Assembly: GCF_002368415.1 (NCBI RefSeq)
Contig: NZ_AP018290.1
Span: 3,175,614 to 3,239,613, forward strand
DNA: 64,000 nt
From: Calothrix sp. NIES-4105
Lineage (GTDB): Bacteria > Cyanobacteriota > Cyanobacteriia > Cyanobacteriales > Nostocaceae
Reading direction: 5' to 3'
The translations under genes were made by a program, and so were the position numbers. Shown in pieces: positions 13,701-19,897 of the stretch. Position 1 is the first letter of the stretch. Each line of letters starts with the position of its first letter. The notes beneath the pieces were generated by a model that did no database searches, was not told the origin of the DNA, and was given only the letters and a program-made list of their open reading frames with translations.

Positions 13701-16131
13701 TTTGAATTGTGTCGTTTCCAGCACCACTACGTACCCAAGTGTTGCCTGTGGTTTGTGCAGTCGTTATCGTGTCGTTGCTACTGCCTGTGAGTATGTTAAA
13801 GCTTTCAATATTTTGGAAACTGGTACCGTTGGATACTGTACCGCTAGTGGCATTAGTAAAGCTAATTGAAAGATTAGTCGTACTCGCAGATAGATTTAAG
13901 AATAATCCATCATTACCTGCTCCCCCGTCTACTTGGTCTATTCCTGTACCAGGGTCAAGGTAATCATCGCCATCTCCCCCATTTAAAGTATCATTGCCAG
14001 CTTCACCGTAAAGTTCATCATTACCTGCTTCACCAAAAATCGCATCATTGCCAGTGCCACCAAATAAACCAATCGCCTGTAAATTTCCAGCGTATCTCTC
14101 AAATCCGCTATCATCTCCGGCGCCACCGCGAATTGTATCGTCGCCATCACCGCCTTCGATTTTATCCCGTCCGGCGCCTGTTTGGATTGTGTCATTTCCA
14201 GCACCACTACGCACACGAGTGGCACCTGTGGTTTGTGCAGTTGTTATAGTATCATTGCCACTACCTGTCTGTAGGTCAAAGCTTTCAATATTCTGGAAAC
14301 TAGTACCGTTAGAGACTGTACCGTCAGTGGCATTGGTAAAGCTAATTGAAAGATTAGTCGTACTCGCAGATAGATTTAAGAATAATCCGTCATTACCTGC
14401 TCCCCCGTCTACTTGGTCTATTCCTGTACCTGGGTCGAGGAAATCATCGCCATCTCCCCCATTTAAAGTATCATTGCCAGCTTCACCGTAAAGTTCATCA
14501 TTACCTGCTTCGCCAAAAATCGCATCATTGCCGGCACCACCAAATAAACCAATCGCCTGTAAATTTCCAGCGTATCTCTCAAATCCGCTATCATCTCCGG
14601 CGCCACCGCGAATTGTATCGTCGCCATCACCGCCTTCGATTTTATCCCGTCCGGCGCCTGTTTGGATTGTGTCGTTTCCAGCACCACTACGCACACGGGT
14701 TGCACCTGTGGTTTGTGCAGTTGTTATATTATCATTGCCACTACCTATCTGTAGGTCAAAGCTTTCAATATTCTGGAAACTAGTACCGTTAGAGACGGTA
14801 CCGTCAGTGGCATTGGTAAAGCTAATTGAAAGATTAGTCGTACTCGCAGATAGATTTAAGAATAATCCATCATTACCTGCTGCTCCATCTACTTGGTCTA
14901 CTCCTGTACCTGGGTCGAGGAAATCATCGCCATCTCCCCCATTTAAAGTATCATTGCCAGCTTCACCGTAAAGTTCATCATTACCTGCTTCGCCAAAAAT
15001 CGCATCATTCCCAGTGCCACCAAATAAACCAATCGCCTGTAAATTTCCAGCGTATCTCTCAAATCCGCTATCATCTCCGGCGCCACCACGAATCGTATCA
15101 TCGCCATCACCGCCTTCGATTTTGTCGCGTCCGGCGCCAGTTTGGATTGTGTCGTTTCCAGCACCACTACGCACACGGGTTGCACCTGTGGTTTGTGCAG
15201 TTGTTATAGTATCATTGCCACTACCTGTCTGTAAGTCAAAGCTTTCAATATTCTGGAAACTAGTACCGTTAGAGACTGTACCGTCAGTGGCATTGGTAAA
15301 GCTAATTGAAAGATTAGTCGTACTCGCAGATAGATTTAAGAATAATCCATCATTACCTGCTGCTCCATCTACTTGGTCTACTCCTGTACCTGGGTCGAGG
15401 AAATCATCGCCATCTCCCCCATTTAAAGTATCATTGCCAGCTTCACCGTAAAGTTCATCATTACCTGCTTCGCCAAAAATCGCATCATTCCCAGTGCCAC
15501 CAAATAAACCAATCGCCTGTAAATTTCCAGCGTATCTCTCAAATCCGCTATCATCTCCGGCGCCACCACGAATCGTATCATCGCCATCACCGCCTTCGAT
15601 TTTGTCGCGTCCGGCGCCAGTTTGGATTGTGTCGTTTCCAGCACCACTACGCACACGGGTTGCACCTGTGGTTTGTGCAGTTGTTATAGTATCATTGCCA
15701 CTACCTGTCTGTAAGTCAAAGCTTTCAATATTCTGGAAACTAGTACCGTTAGAGACTGTACCGTCAGTGGCATTGGTAAAGCTAATTGAAAGATTAGTCG
15801 TACTCGCAGATAGATTTAAGAATAATCCATCATTACCTGCTCCCCCGTCTACTTGGTCTATTCCTGTACCTGGGTCGAGGAAATCATCACCAGCACCTCC
15901 AAAGAGAGAATCATCACCATCACCTCCATTAAGTTGGTCGCTACCGTCTCCACCGTTGAGAGTATCATTACCTGCACCTCCATTAAGACTGTCATTACCT
16001 TCACCTCCATCAAGCTCATCGTTTCCTGCCAAACCACTAAGGGTATCATTGCCTCCATAACCAAAAATTTTGTCATTGTCAGCAGTACCTGTTAGCGTGT
16101 CATTATTTGGTGTACCGAAAATATCTGCCAT
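1732..16131 (-). CDS. Giant RTX / Calx-beta / subtilisin-like surface or secreted protein (4,799 aa)
   Basis: One uninterrupted 14.4-kb frame. Order from the N-terminus: RTX calcium-binding nonapeptides (GGxGxD) and five near-identical 160-residue units (about 1-1130); six Calx-beta domains (about 1150-1740); a CARDB-like segment (about 1845); a helical Cys-containing domain; thrombospondin type-3-like DxDGDG repeats (about 2900-2980); four bacterial Ig-like domains (about 3400-3935); an SdrD-B-like domain (GIAWNDINGNSIKDNGE, about 4050). Then comes an S8 peptidase domain with triad Asp4191 (IIDTGID), His4233 (SGHGSH) and Ser4412 (GGTSKATPF), one more Calx-beta domain and terminal RTX repeats. 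There is no N-terminal signal peptide; a C-terminal RTX tail is typical of type I secretion. No T1SS genes are in the window. Likely a calcium-dependent extracellular protease/adhesin; substrate unknown. AAGGA lies about 10 nt upstream of the ATG. Confidence 0.93.
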   Translation of the reverse strand: MADIFGTPNNDTLTGTADNDKIFGYGGNDTLSGLAGNDELDGGEGNDSLNGGAGNDTLNGGDGSDQLNGGDGDDSLFGGAGDDFLDPGTGIDQVDGGAGNDGLFLNLSASTTNLSISFTNATDGTVSNGTSFQNIESFDLQTGSGNDTITTAQTTGATRVRSGAGNDTIQTGAGRDKIEGGDGDDTIRGGAGDDSGFERYAGNLQAIGLFGGTGNDAIFGEAGNDELYGEAGNDTLNGGDGDDFLDPGTGVDQVDGAAGNDGLFLNLSASTTNLSISFTNATDGTVSNGTSFQNIESFDLQTGSGNDTITTAQTTGATRVRSGAGNDTIQTGAGRDKIEGGDGDDTIRGGAGDDSGFERYAGNLQAIGLFGGTGNDAIFGEAGNDELYGEAGNDTLNGGDGDDFLDPGTGVDQVDGAAGNDGLFLNLSASTTNLSISFTNATDGTVSNGTSFQNIESFDLQIGSGNDNITTAQTTGATRVRSGAGNDTIQTGAGRDKIEGGDGDDTIRGGAGDDSGFERYAGNLQAIGLFGGAGNDAIFGEAGNDELYGEAGNDTLNGGDGDDFLDPGTGIDQVDGGAGNDGLFLNLSASTTNLSISFTNATDGTVSNGTSFQNIESFDLQTGSGNDTITTAQTTGATRVRSGAGNDTIQTGAGRDKIEGGDGDDTIRGGAGDDSGFERYAGNLQAIGLFGGTGNDAIFGEAGNDELYGEAGNDTLNGGDGDDYLDPGTGIDQVDGGAGNDGLFLNLSASTTNLSISFTNATSGTVSNGTSFQNIESFNILTGSSNDTITTAQTTGNTWVRSGAGNDTIQTGSGRDKIEGGDGDDTIRGGAGDDSGFESYPGDFERIGLYGGAGNDAIFGEAGNDELYGEAGNDTLDGGDGDDFLDPGTGVDTVIGGVGYDVLNLDRSALSTNLNVNYTDTSNGTVSDGTSFKEIERINLRTGSGNDTINITATQGSTDYFNADEIYAGAGNDNVTTGNGTSLIYGEAGNDTLSGGDGSDRVDGGDGDDQLFGGAGSDEGFRLGLFGGAGNDTLTGIDVNSNNPGIGERDSLSGGTGSDRFILGDSANIYYDDRNTLTNGNNDYATLTDFNPSEDKVQLQGSASNYRLEVSGSNTNLYIDKAGSEPDELIAVFQNVTGLNLTSNAFEYVAPINEVAFASGTYSVSENGTAQVTFTRVGSSIGQISVTLALTNGTATAPADYNNSSIPVTFADGETSKIVTIPIVDDTSFEANETINLALTNPSNGVTLGTQNTAVFTIIDNDFAVPGTLAFSRSTYSVNEDGTPVIAVTITRAGGSDGEVSATLTPSNGTATAPTDYNSNPITVTFADGETSKIVTIPIVDDTLFESNETINLALSNPTNGATIGTQNTATLTIFNNDTPRQGILSFSNPTYSVNEDGTPITTVTVTRTGGSDGEVGATISLSNGTATAPSDYNNNPITVTFANGDTAPKTITIPVINDTLVEGTETINLTLTSPTGGATIGNQNTAVVAIADDDTQLNFSTGNYTVREDGTAVTDIIVTRTGRATGAVSATITFTDGTATGCGCVASSVNNDFYNGSFSVTLADGETSKVIPVELASLGGNNAIRIRNDAKVEGDESFTINLTNPTGGATIGNQGSASVKILDDDVALDFSTANFSIRENGEAVTAVTVTRTGRLTGVVGATINLTDGTATAPSDYNNTPITVSFTDGETSKTVFIPVNNDITVEPNETVNLSLSNPTGGAVLGTQSTAVLTILDNGQAPTLGVSINKEIVAENAGNGAAIGTVTRNVITDQDLVVTLASSDTTEATVPTQVTILAGQASATFAINAVDDGVADGAQTAIITASATGFSSGSRNLTVTDINVPDLVVSNLSATTPLLSGKQAFFSYKVENKGLAQATTTEANPSIDRIYLSTDNKLDSSDTLLSEFQFKGEFPVGQFYERNVPFFVPRSTGQYYLIAQTDATNTVNEGGSIGDNNNTTILPISVAAAYRATVSTNTEIGIAGQSVTFQGQALSNGDNSPVPFEFVTIAVKNNGFVRELSAFTDANGNFTSTFKPLAAEGGQYQINAYFPNNPTEDTAAEDSFKLLGMRFASNSAAYKVIADKTFTAQVNLENLTDVALNGLTYTVEGAPSDWNIQVNTPSTLAGSGNDTISYTITAPNNSAITQDSFNIKLTSAEGVTASLPVSVNLERNVPRLVASTNLVSSGMLRGNQTAVEFEVKNEGGAVAENIELLVPNVSWLKLASPTKINALAPGESTKVTLLLTPEADLALTEYTGNIVLDAVGNDGDLLLPFNFRAVSNAIGEIRINTVDELFYFAEGSPKLANATVTLRNYFTNEVVKNAVTDETGMINLSNINEGFYKLEITSDNHETFRQTIQLDAGETENINAFLSRQTVRYIWNVTPTEIEDRYNISVESVFETNVPVPTLTIDPPLIDLADLDVIGEVMQIDMTITNHGLIAANDVRLNFGEHPFYKIEPLIENAGSLSAKSSLTIPVKITRIADFDTLNLNSSNFQIITQSIPSIPCSLSGGLSWSYICGGNNLSKGSAIAINNVEGNCLGSGFINPFGGFASGIIIAPIGFSSPTPCEPPEECEYEDVIQALQNDYNKKRDTLSAALANQKLCIAQKAAANENSWGGGFVKELFCEIAENARNGKESISDRILSNLPDWLGNVRIPISIGGVTILVPLKDIAALLGGLSHFINELTPGFADAARKGTLDDSEHQRFFEEAVVPCFEQVYQAGQLSFLAKLIAQQVVPSGAALLREILQGLAGFNLLSQENILKPNFLSEAKPVSNLDITSSAASNNFTTLPLSLKQEELFSQHLASISTLDVSANGQFFLKVGENIQLQVNRKNSDGTTIDITSSASGTKYFVMEEDEFVQVSADGLLNILNTRNPIATYTPTLYVMVRNGDDIGIGQFAITDVDSDGDQIVDSYERKVGLNPNIANDAQSDIDGDGLTDIFETLINTKPIAKDSDGDGVDDASENQDGTDPLDPRFFKKPSDGVCAQVRISIDQEAVMTRSAFLGELEIDNGNTTNLENLTVTLQVKDAQGNVVNDLFGITNPILKNITAVDGTGILRGDDPNTPQDEGIGGAEWTFIPTNLAAPEVPTQYSIGGTLSYTENGQLITVPLLSTPITVYPQAELYLDYFQQRDVFADDPFTDTVEPSVPFSLGVLVRNEGKGDAKNLKITSAQPKIIENEKGLLIDFQIIGSQVNNEAVTPSLSVNFGDIKAGETAVADWLLKSSLQGKFIDYDATFEHVNGLGNAELSLIKEVKIHELIRKVKVDHANPDDLSDFLVNDQFDANFTPDTLYFSSGGTAPVKAVTNTAADGAATFEDLTVQVSANVESGWNYLRLLDPGNGQFQIKRVVRADGTEVVLDNVWTTDRTFPATGRPIYENILHLLDNNATAGAKTYTITYTTGDQTPPKVRDIVDVDPNPRNTTVNTIDVVFTEPIKAATFDNSDISLTLDGVALNTNNLSISQVNTNTYRIGNLQGITGNVGQYQLSVNAAGVEDFEGLSGTGIVNESWVFTGDRPAVAGIVGFTSTRLNTPINNPITVTFTEAINPSSFDFNDLFLNRDGGGDLIKNTVTITPINASTYQISNLGDLTNVDGEYTFLVNARGVIDTDGNTGVGAKGFTWALNTNAPKLLSITDVTSPRNTKVTSLDIAFSKAIDSTTFDLNDVILTRDGTTNLITNSANLTQLNDTTYRLNALTGLQSTDGSYSLAVVGSGIKDTNGNVVTNSLTENWTLDTIAPSSATNIQITNGVVNESGQIRVNSTSIDITGSLSETGLKVYVRDKVLNQSLAQASVIGTNFNASVQLSSAGARELEIQVVDAAGNITTTPLNLFADITKPTISQFLNLPETPTLNPVNYIDVKFSEQINLNTFDRSDITLTRDGETITLPNTVTIEYLSDTTYRINGLNNFTNTPGTYQLRVDATTIQDNAGNNGDIARTATFTISTPATPGVTFTQTNGSTIVTEAGNSDTYTLVLRTQPTADVTITLAPGNQITSDKTTLTFTTVNWNTPQTITVNAVNDTTPEGNHNSTITHSITSTDGNYNSLTLPNINVAIQDNDVEIRGIAWNDINGNSIKDNGESTLPGWRVYLDANNNSQLDASETSTLTDSQGTYTFNDLRPGTYNVAQVVQDGWKQTHPLVEISTTASNTEIFTPSAPLSTTTNTQPITATNLINLDDFQADARFANIKGQGYATVIIDTGIDLDHPLFGADNNGDGIADRIIYQYDFADKDNNASDRSGHGSHIASIAASVASGANIIVLKVFKDNGTGYFSELEAALQWVNQNADKYNIASVNLSVGDGQNWVNSDSRYGIGDELAAIASKNIIIAAAAGNSFYQFNSKPGLAYPAADPNTIAVGAVWADNFGGSKTFSGGATDYTTDADRIASFSQRHATLLDVFAPGILVTGANATGGTQTMGGTSKATPFISGVAVLAQQIAVEKLGRKLTLSEFRSLIDNTSIIINDGDNENDNVTNTGLNFPRVNMLALAEGILNLNSQVVNPGNSNPNNNSSDDPLYLPSGSLKLSHSVTLAAGEIATNINFGNQRIPNSGKLAFSTPEFSIKEDGTAITAVTINRTEGSDGEVEAQLTLTDGTATAGTDYNNALIPVLFADGELSKTVVIPIFDDGLIEGNETVNLSLSNPKGGATIGAQNTAVFTIVDNDTSSGVTVTGGSGNDILTTGSGRDIIIGGAGDDELTGGVGSDTLTGGLGNDRFVYTSIRDRGDTITDFEVGFDKIVFTQLLDSLVSGGYSGTNAFTDGYVRVVQGSVSNNFGVEVDADGLTGRDIFRPFITVNVASGGALNNPNNFVF
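13471..15870 (-). repeat. Five tandem 480-bp in-frame repeats inside the giant gene
   Basis: The block beginning TGGGTCGAGGAAATCATC or a close variant recurs at 13471, 13951, 14431, 14911 and 15391, always 480 bp apart, with the next boundary at 15871. Each unit encodes 160 residues: an LSISFTNAT beta-rich half and a GGAGDD/GEAGND RTX half. Units at 14911 and 15391 are almost base-for-base identical; the unit at 13471 is the most diverged (NTWVRS, FESYPG). This pattern indicates recent expansion or gene conversion. Confidence 0.95.
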
Positions 16132-16410
16132 AAGATGATATTCCTTTTTCCATTAAATAGTGTTTTTATTCGTATGCGGACACTACCTGATATGTCAAAA
16201 CATCACACATCAAGTAGCTATAAATAGCTGTACAGAAGTGATGAATAATTAATCAAAACATTTATGCAACCAGAAAAATATACAATTGAAATATCTCACA
16301 TCTGCTAATAGCAGCAATGTCATACTTCATGCTTTCATTTATAGCTATCCTGCATAATTTGTATTCACATAGTGTGCGTGAAACAATTGAATTGATAAAT
16401 TCAGCATTTT

Positions 16411-16518
16411 TCACGAATGATTTAGAATTGCTATATATTCGAGGGTTAAGATTGTTGGGTTATGTCGTTTTGCTGCGATCGCGATTGCAAATTCTTGAAT
16501 ATCGAGGCTTTGGCTCAT
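16411..16518 (-). pseudogene. N-terminal remnant of a conserved cyanobacterial protein
   Basis: Read on the minus strand from an ATG at 16516-16518, the sequence gives MSQSLDIQEFAIAIAAKR followed by HNPTILT, then degenerates and stops after 35 codons. From memory, the DIQEF(A/G)xAIAAKxHNPTILT pattern begins a widespread cyanobacterial protein of about 170 residues with unknown function. Only the first 30 or so codons remain. One of the two HIP1 palindromes in the window lies inside this remnant. Confidence 0.4.
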
Positions 16519-16853
16519 GCTAGATCAATGCTCCGTGAGTTAAATTATGACAAGATAAAATATTTACAACCAGGCATCAGTCTGATTGTAAGGTCAAATA
16601 TTCTGCTGAATATACTTGGTAGACACTCCCTGCACAATTTTTAAACACTCTGCGAATAAGTACTGTTAACTCTTGTTTTATTAAACACTGTAGTAGCATA
16701 TCATTTACTTAGATTATTTAGAAAAATAAAAATGATAATTAGTATAAATTTATATTCTCTTCACACTTGAGCAGAGTTTAGAAAGGTATAAAGCAAACAA
16801 TTTAATTTTATATGAAGTAGATTGTTTGTACGAGAATGTTGTGATATCGTATC

Positions 16854-16963
16854 TGACATCTTGCACCACGAGCTTGTTGAGAATAAAAGCGCTTGTAATG
16901 CTTATTCTTGCGTAGGGTGGGCAATGCCCACCTTACCCTTGTTGAGAAGGTGCATTCCGGTGA
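16854..16963. mobile_element. MITE-like palindromic element, copy 1
   Basis: A 110-bp element. The left end TGACATCTTGCACC matches the ends of the copy at 19746-19853. The right end GGTGCATTCCGGTGA matches the ends of the copy at 31542-31655. Internally it has a GTAGGGTGGGCAATGCCCACC palindrome and GTTGAGAA boxes shared with the other copies. It has no coding capacity. The mismatched ends suggest recombination between two subfamilies. Confidence 0.6.
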
Positions 16964-17281
16964 GGTATGTAACTTACTTAGCATCGAATATTGTTTATCG
17001 TTACTATTTAGCACTACAACAGATTATTTTACAACGCGCGGCACCGTTGCTAGCTATGATTGGCGCCATGAGTAAGAATGACTTAGAGCTAGCAGACTCT
17101 GGTAAATGGAGATGATCTACTACTATTTGTAAAAATTTAGCGACTTTTTCCGTAATACCCGTAAGTGAAGGTGAAGTTATTTACTATATAGTGCATCAGG
17201 GTAGGAGGGCGTTTGTGAATATTTAGACTCGATGTTTTCGGAGAATTTATCAAATTTGTAACCTCAAAACTAGAGAAAAAT

Positions 17282-18208
17282 ATGAAACCAGTAGCTTCGG
17301 AGTGCGCTGCTTTAACCTCCAAGGGAAAAGATACTATCGATGTCATTTTCGTTTTGAAAAGTTGGAAAAAGCTTTCCAATATAGCTGGGATAAGCTTATT
17401 ATATGTTGGTATAACTTTAACACTTTTTAATACAACCGCGACTAAAGCATCTGCACATTTACCAGCGACACAAATAAATATTACTCAACAATATACAGCA
17501 ACTAAAGCAGAAACAAAGCAAAGTAGAAGTAACCGTCAATATCAAACCCTGCGTCGTAAGAATCAAGGTCTAGAAGTTGAATATTTGCAACTTCGGTTGC
17601 GAGAATGGGGCTATTTTAAACAAGGAATAACGGGCATTTTTGGTGCTGATACTGAAAATGCTGTCAAGAGATTCCAGCAAGATGCAGACATTTTCCCCAG
17701 TGGAATAGTAGACGCTCAAACTTGGAATGCTATTGATAAAAAACCAAATACTTCACAATCAGGAACTTCACAGCGCTGTAATCGACCCACATTACAACCG
17801 GGTTCTGAGGGTCAAGATGTGCGAGACTTACAGCAGCGTTTATACGATTTAGGCTACCTCAAAATTCGTCCTTCAACTTACTTTGGACAAGCTACCAAAC
17901 AAGCGTTAATTCGTTATCAACAGCAGCAAGACTTACCTGCAACTGGGACTGTAAACGCGCGGACTTGGGAAGCATTAAAACTTTCGTGTAAGAGTAACGC
18001 AGTTTTTGTGATCGCGGTACCAGTTATAAATCGATTCACTTTAGAAGACGTCAAAGATTACTTCCCTGGCGCCTTTGTTTTCAATACAGAATCAGGTTAC
18101 TACGTTCATGCTGGTCAATTTTCCAACCAACAAGAAGCAAAAAAACGTCTTGATTTTTTGCGCGGTAAAGGATTTAATGCACAATTAATCAGAAGAAGCA
18201 GCACTTAG
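17282..18208 (+). CDS. Exported peptidoglycan-binding protein with two PG_binding_1 domains
   Basis: 308 residues. A hydrophobic segment at about 38-58 (GISLLYVGITLTLF) suggests a signal anchor or uncleaved signal. Two PG_binding_1-type domains follow: one around EVEYLQLRLREWGYF...TWNAI and one around DVRDLQQRLYDLGYL...TWEAL, each with the usual G(I/F)FG/YFG-A-T-x-A-V pattern. The C-terminal 45 residues (YYVHAGQFSNQQEAKKRL) resemble a SPOR-type fold, which also binds the cell wall. No catalytic domain is seen, so it is probably a cell-wall binding or targeting protein. It appears monocistronic. Confidence 0.8.
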   Translation: MKPVASECAALTSKGKDTIDVIFVLKSWKKLSNIAGISLLYVGITLTLFNTTATKASAHLPATQINITQQYTATKAETKQSRSNRQYQTLRRKNQGLEVEYLQLRLREWGYFKQGITGIFGADTENAVKRFQQDADIFPSGIVDAQTWNAIDKKPNTSQSGTSQRCNRPTLQPGSEGQDVRDLQQRLYDLGYLKIRPSTYFGQATKQALIRYQQQQDLPATGTVNARTWEALKLSCKSNAVFVIAVPVINRFTLEDVKDYFPGAFVFNTESGYYVHAGQFSNQQEAKKRLDFLRGKGFNAQLIRRSST

Positions 18209-18239
18209 CGTGTTAATTTTATAAATTAAATTTTCAATC

Positions 18240-18266
18240 TTGTGGAATGGGCATCCTTGCCCGTTC
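18240..18266. repeat. Small palindromic repeat (GGGCATCCTTGCCC type)
   Basis: TGTGGAATGGGCATCCTTGCCC forms a short hairpin just after the peptidoglycan-binding gene. Relatives occur at 47990-48018 and 56740-56770 with the same TGTGGGATGGGC...GCCC core. It may act as a weak terminator, but no T-run follows. Confidence 0.5.
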
Positions 18267-18344
18267 TATATTGTCATACATTCATGTTTTATAAGAAACT
18301 ATGACGATAATTATTCTAACTATGTATGGTTGCCAATGGCGACC

Positions 18345-19451
18345 TTACGAATAATATTTTGTTTTTGCTAGGGAGGCTACTTCAATTGCACATCCCCAAG
18401 ATAGTGTTACTCCAGAACCACCATGTCCATAGTTATGAATTATTGAAGAATTGGGTTCAGCTTCCAAACGTATATTTTCTTTACGACTAGGACGCAATCC
18501 GACTCTTACAGGTTCTGCATTATCAATATTTGCGTCTTCAAGAATTGGTAAAAAGTCTATGCATCGTTCTAATATATTGCGTACAGGTTGATGATTGTTA
18601 AGTCCTATGTCAGTACTCCATTCATCTGATTCAACTATTCCACCTAGTAGAAGCATATCATCTCCTCTAGGAATTATATAAATCATATCTTGATTAGATG
18701 TAGAGTCATCAAATGACATGCAATAAGATTTTAGTACGGGCGCCATTGTTGTACTATTATTAAGAACTCGCACTAATGCTCCACGCAAAGGATACATAGT
18801 GTCATCCAAAGCAAGTTCTATCGAACCTAAACCACTACAATTGACAATAACATCGGCGCCAAATTCAGCTTTTAAATCCTTTTCTTGCTCCAACAAACTT
18901 CCTGATATTTTGCGTTGAATGATATTGATACCTGAATTCTCAGCTTGTTTAAGCAACCAGTCCATATACATATCAGTGTCAACAATTGGCGCTAAAAAAG
19001 TATATGCATCTTTAAGTTCCTCATTAGCATTGATATCATTGTCTTGAATTAAATGTGAATTTCTCTCAAATCCTTGTACCTTAGTACTAAATTCAAGCAT
19101 TTTATTATATTCTCTATCATTATCTTCAATTGGACGCTTAAAAAAGAATACTACAGGACGCATCCGCACTCCAGTTTCTGAGTTTGATGCAAGTTCTGCA
19201 AATATATTATATGAAGTAATACACCATTCTTTTGAACGCGCGATAGATTTCTCATTACGATGATGTCCACATACTGCTGGTGGATATTCCCATAAAGCTC
19301 CAGCAACCACAGAAGTTATATTTGGCGCAAAATCTTCTGCTACCACAGTAACTTTAAAACCTTCTTTTTCTAAACATAGAGCTGATGTTAATCCATTAAC
19401 ACCAGCACCAATTACTAAAGCTTGAGAATGCTTTGTAGAAAAGTTACTCAT
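18345..19451 (-). CDS. FAD-dependent D-amino-acid oxidase family protein
   Basis: 368 residues. The N-terminal Rossmann motif is VIGAGVNG (residues 13-20), followed by the TSVVAGALWEYPP segment characteristic of D-amino-acid oxidases. The C-terminus has the family signature NYGHGGSGVTLSWG, which contributes to FAD binding. The family oxidatively deaminates D-amino acids to 2-oxo acids with release of H2O2; D-aspartate oxidase is close enough that the substrate cannot be fixed. The start is an ATG without a clear Shine-Dalgarno. It stands alone between repeat-rich spacers. Confidence 0.8.
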   Translation of the reverse strand: MSNFSTKHSQALVIGAGVNGLTSALCLEKEGFKVTVVAEDFAPNITSVVAGALWEYPPAVCGHHRNEKSIARSKEWCITSYNIFAELASNSETGVRMRPVVFFFKRPIEDNDREYNKMLEFSTKVQGFERNSHLIQDNDINANEELKDAYTFLAPIVDTDMYMDWLLKQAENSGINIIQRKISGSLLEQEKDLKAEFGADVIVNCSGLGSIELALDDTMYPLRGALVRVLNNSTTMAPVLKSYCMSFDDSTSNQDMIYIIPRGDDMLLLGGIVESDEWSTDIGLNNHQPVRNILERCIDFLPILEDANIDNAEPVRVGLRPSRKENIRLEAEPNSSIIHNYGHGGSGVTLSWGCAIEVASLAKTKYYS

Positions 19452-19897
19452 ATATCATAAACATTAAAGACTACTATATGGGCAAACTTTACCGCATCCG
19501 CGTAGTAATAACGGTTTCAAAGCATCCTTATTCAAATCCAAAGAAAGTTAATAAGAGACAAATTTTGGCAACGGATTATGAACGGATGTAACGGATGATT
19601 TATTAGTTACAAACTAGATTTTTTTCGGCACCATTTCATCAAGTTTAATCTATGCTAAGATAGAATATTAGTCATTACAAACGTAGGTTGGGTGGAGCGG
19701 AGCACGTAACCCAACGAAGATAAGAGAAGTAAATTTTCGGTAAACTGACATCTTGCACCTTCTCAATAACAGTAAGGTGGCTATGCCGCACCTACAGTAA
19801 AATAAACATTACAAGCTCTTTTATTCTCAATAAGTCCAAGGTGCAAGATGTCAGTAAAGACGTTACATGTAACGTCTCTACATTAATTTTGTTTGTT
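19452..19897. other. Intergenic repeat cluster
   Basis: No gene. It contains a GGCAACGGATTATGAACGG element (19566-19597), a GTAGGTTGGGTGGAG...AACCCAAC palindrome (19682-19715), a MITE-like element (19746-19853) and a GACGTTACATGTAACGTC palindrome at about 19859. Each has relatives elsewhere in the window. Confidence 0.7.
19746..19853. mobile_element. MITE-like palindromic element, copy 2, perfect terminal inverted repeats
   Basis: A 108-bp element bounded by a perfect 16-bp inverted repeat, TGACATCTTGCACCTT / AAGGTGCAAGATGTCA. Inside are a GTAAGGTGGC...GCACCTAC near-palindrome and CTCAATAA boxes at both ends. A possible TAAA or GTAAA direct repeat flanks it. It has no coding capacity, so it would have to be moved by a transposase acting in trans. 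Confidence 0.75.

Larger units (their letters stand above)
16132..17281. other. Long intergenic region upstream of the giant gene
   Basis: About 1.15 kb with no convincing intact gene. It holds the giant gene's 5' leader and probable promoter region, a short gene remnant (16411-16518, minus), a MITE-like palindromic element (16854-16963) and AT-rich DNA. Short open frames here lack ribosome-binding sites and family resemblance. Confidence 0.6.

Noticed and set aside
12926-16060. Several open frames of 80-188 codons antisense to the giant gene
   Set aside because: They repeat with the 480-bp period, are Pro/Ser-rich shadows of Gly/Asp codons, and match no family.
16317-16644. Two plus-strand ORFs of 60-68 codons
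   Set aside because: No ribosome-binding site; they overlap a recognisable minus-strand gene remnant.
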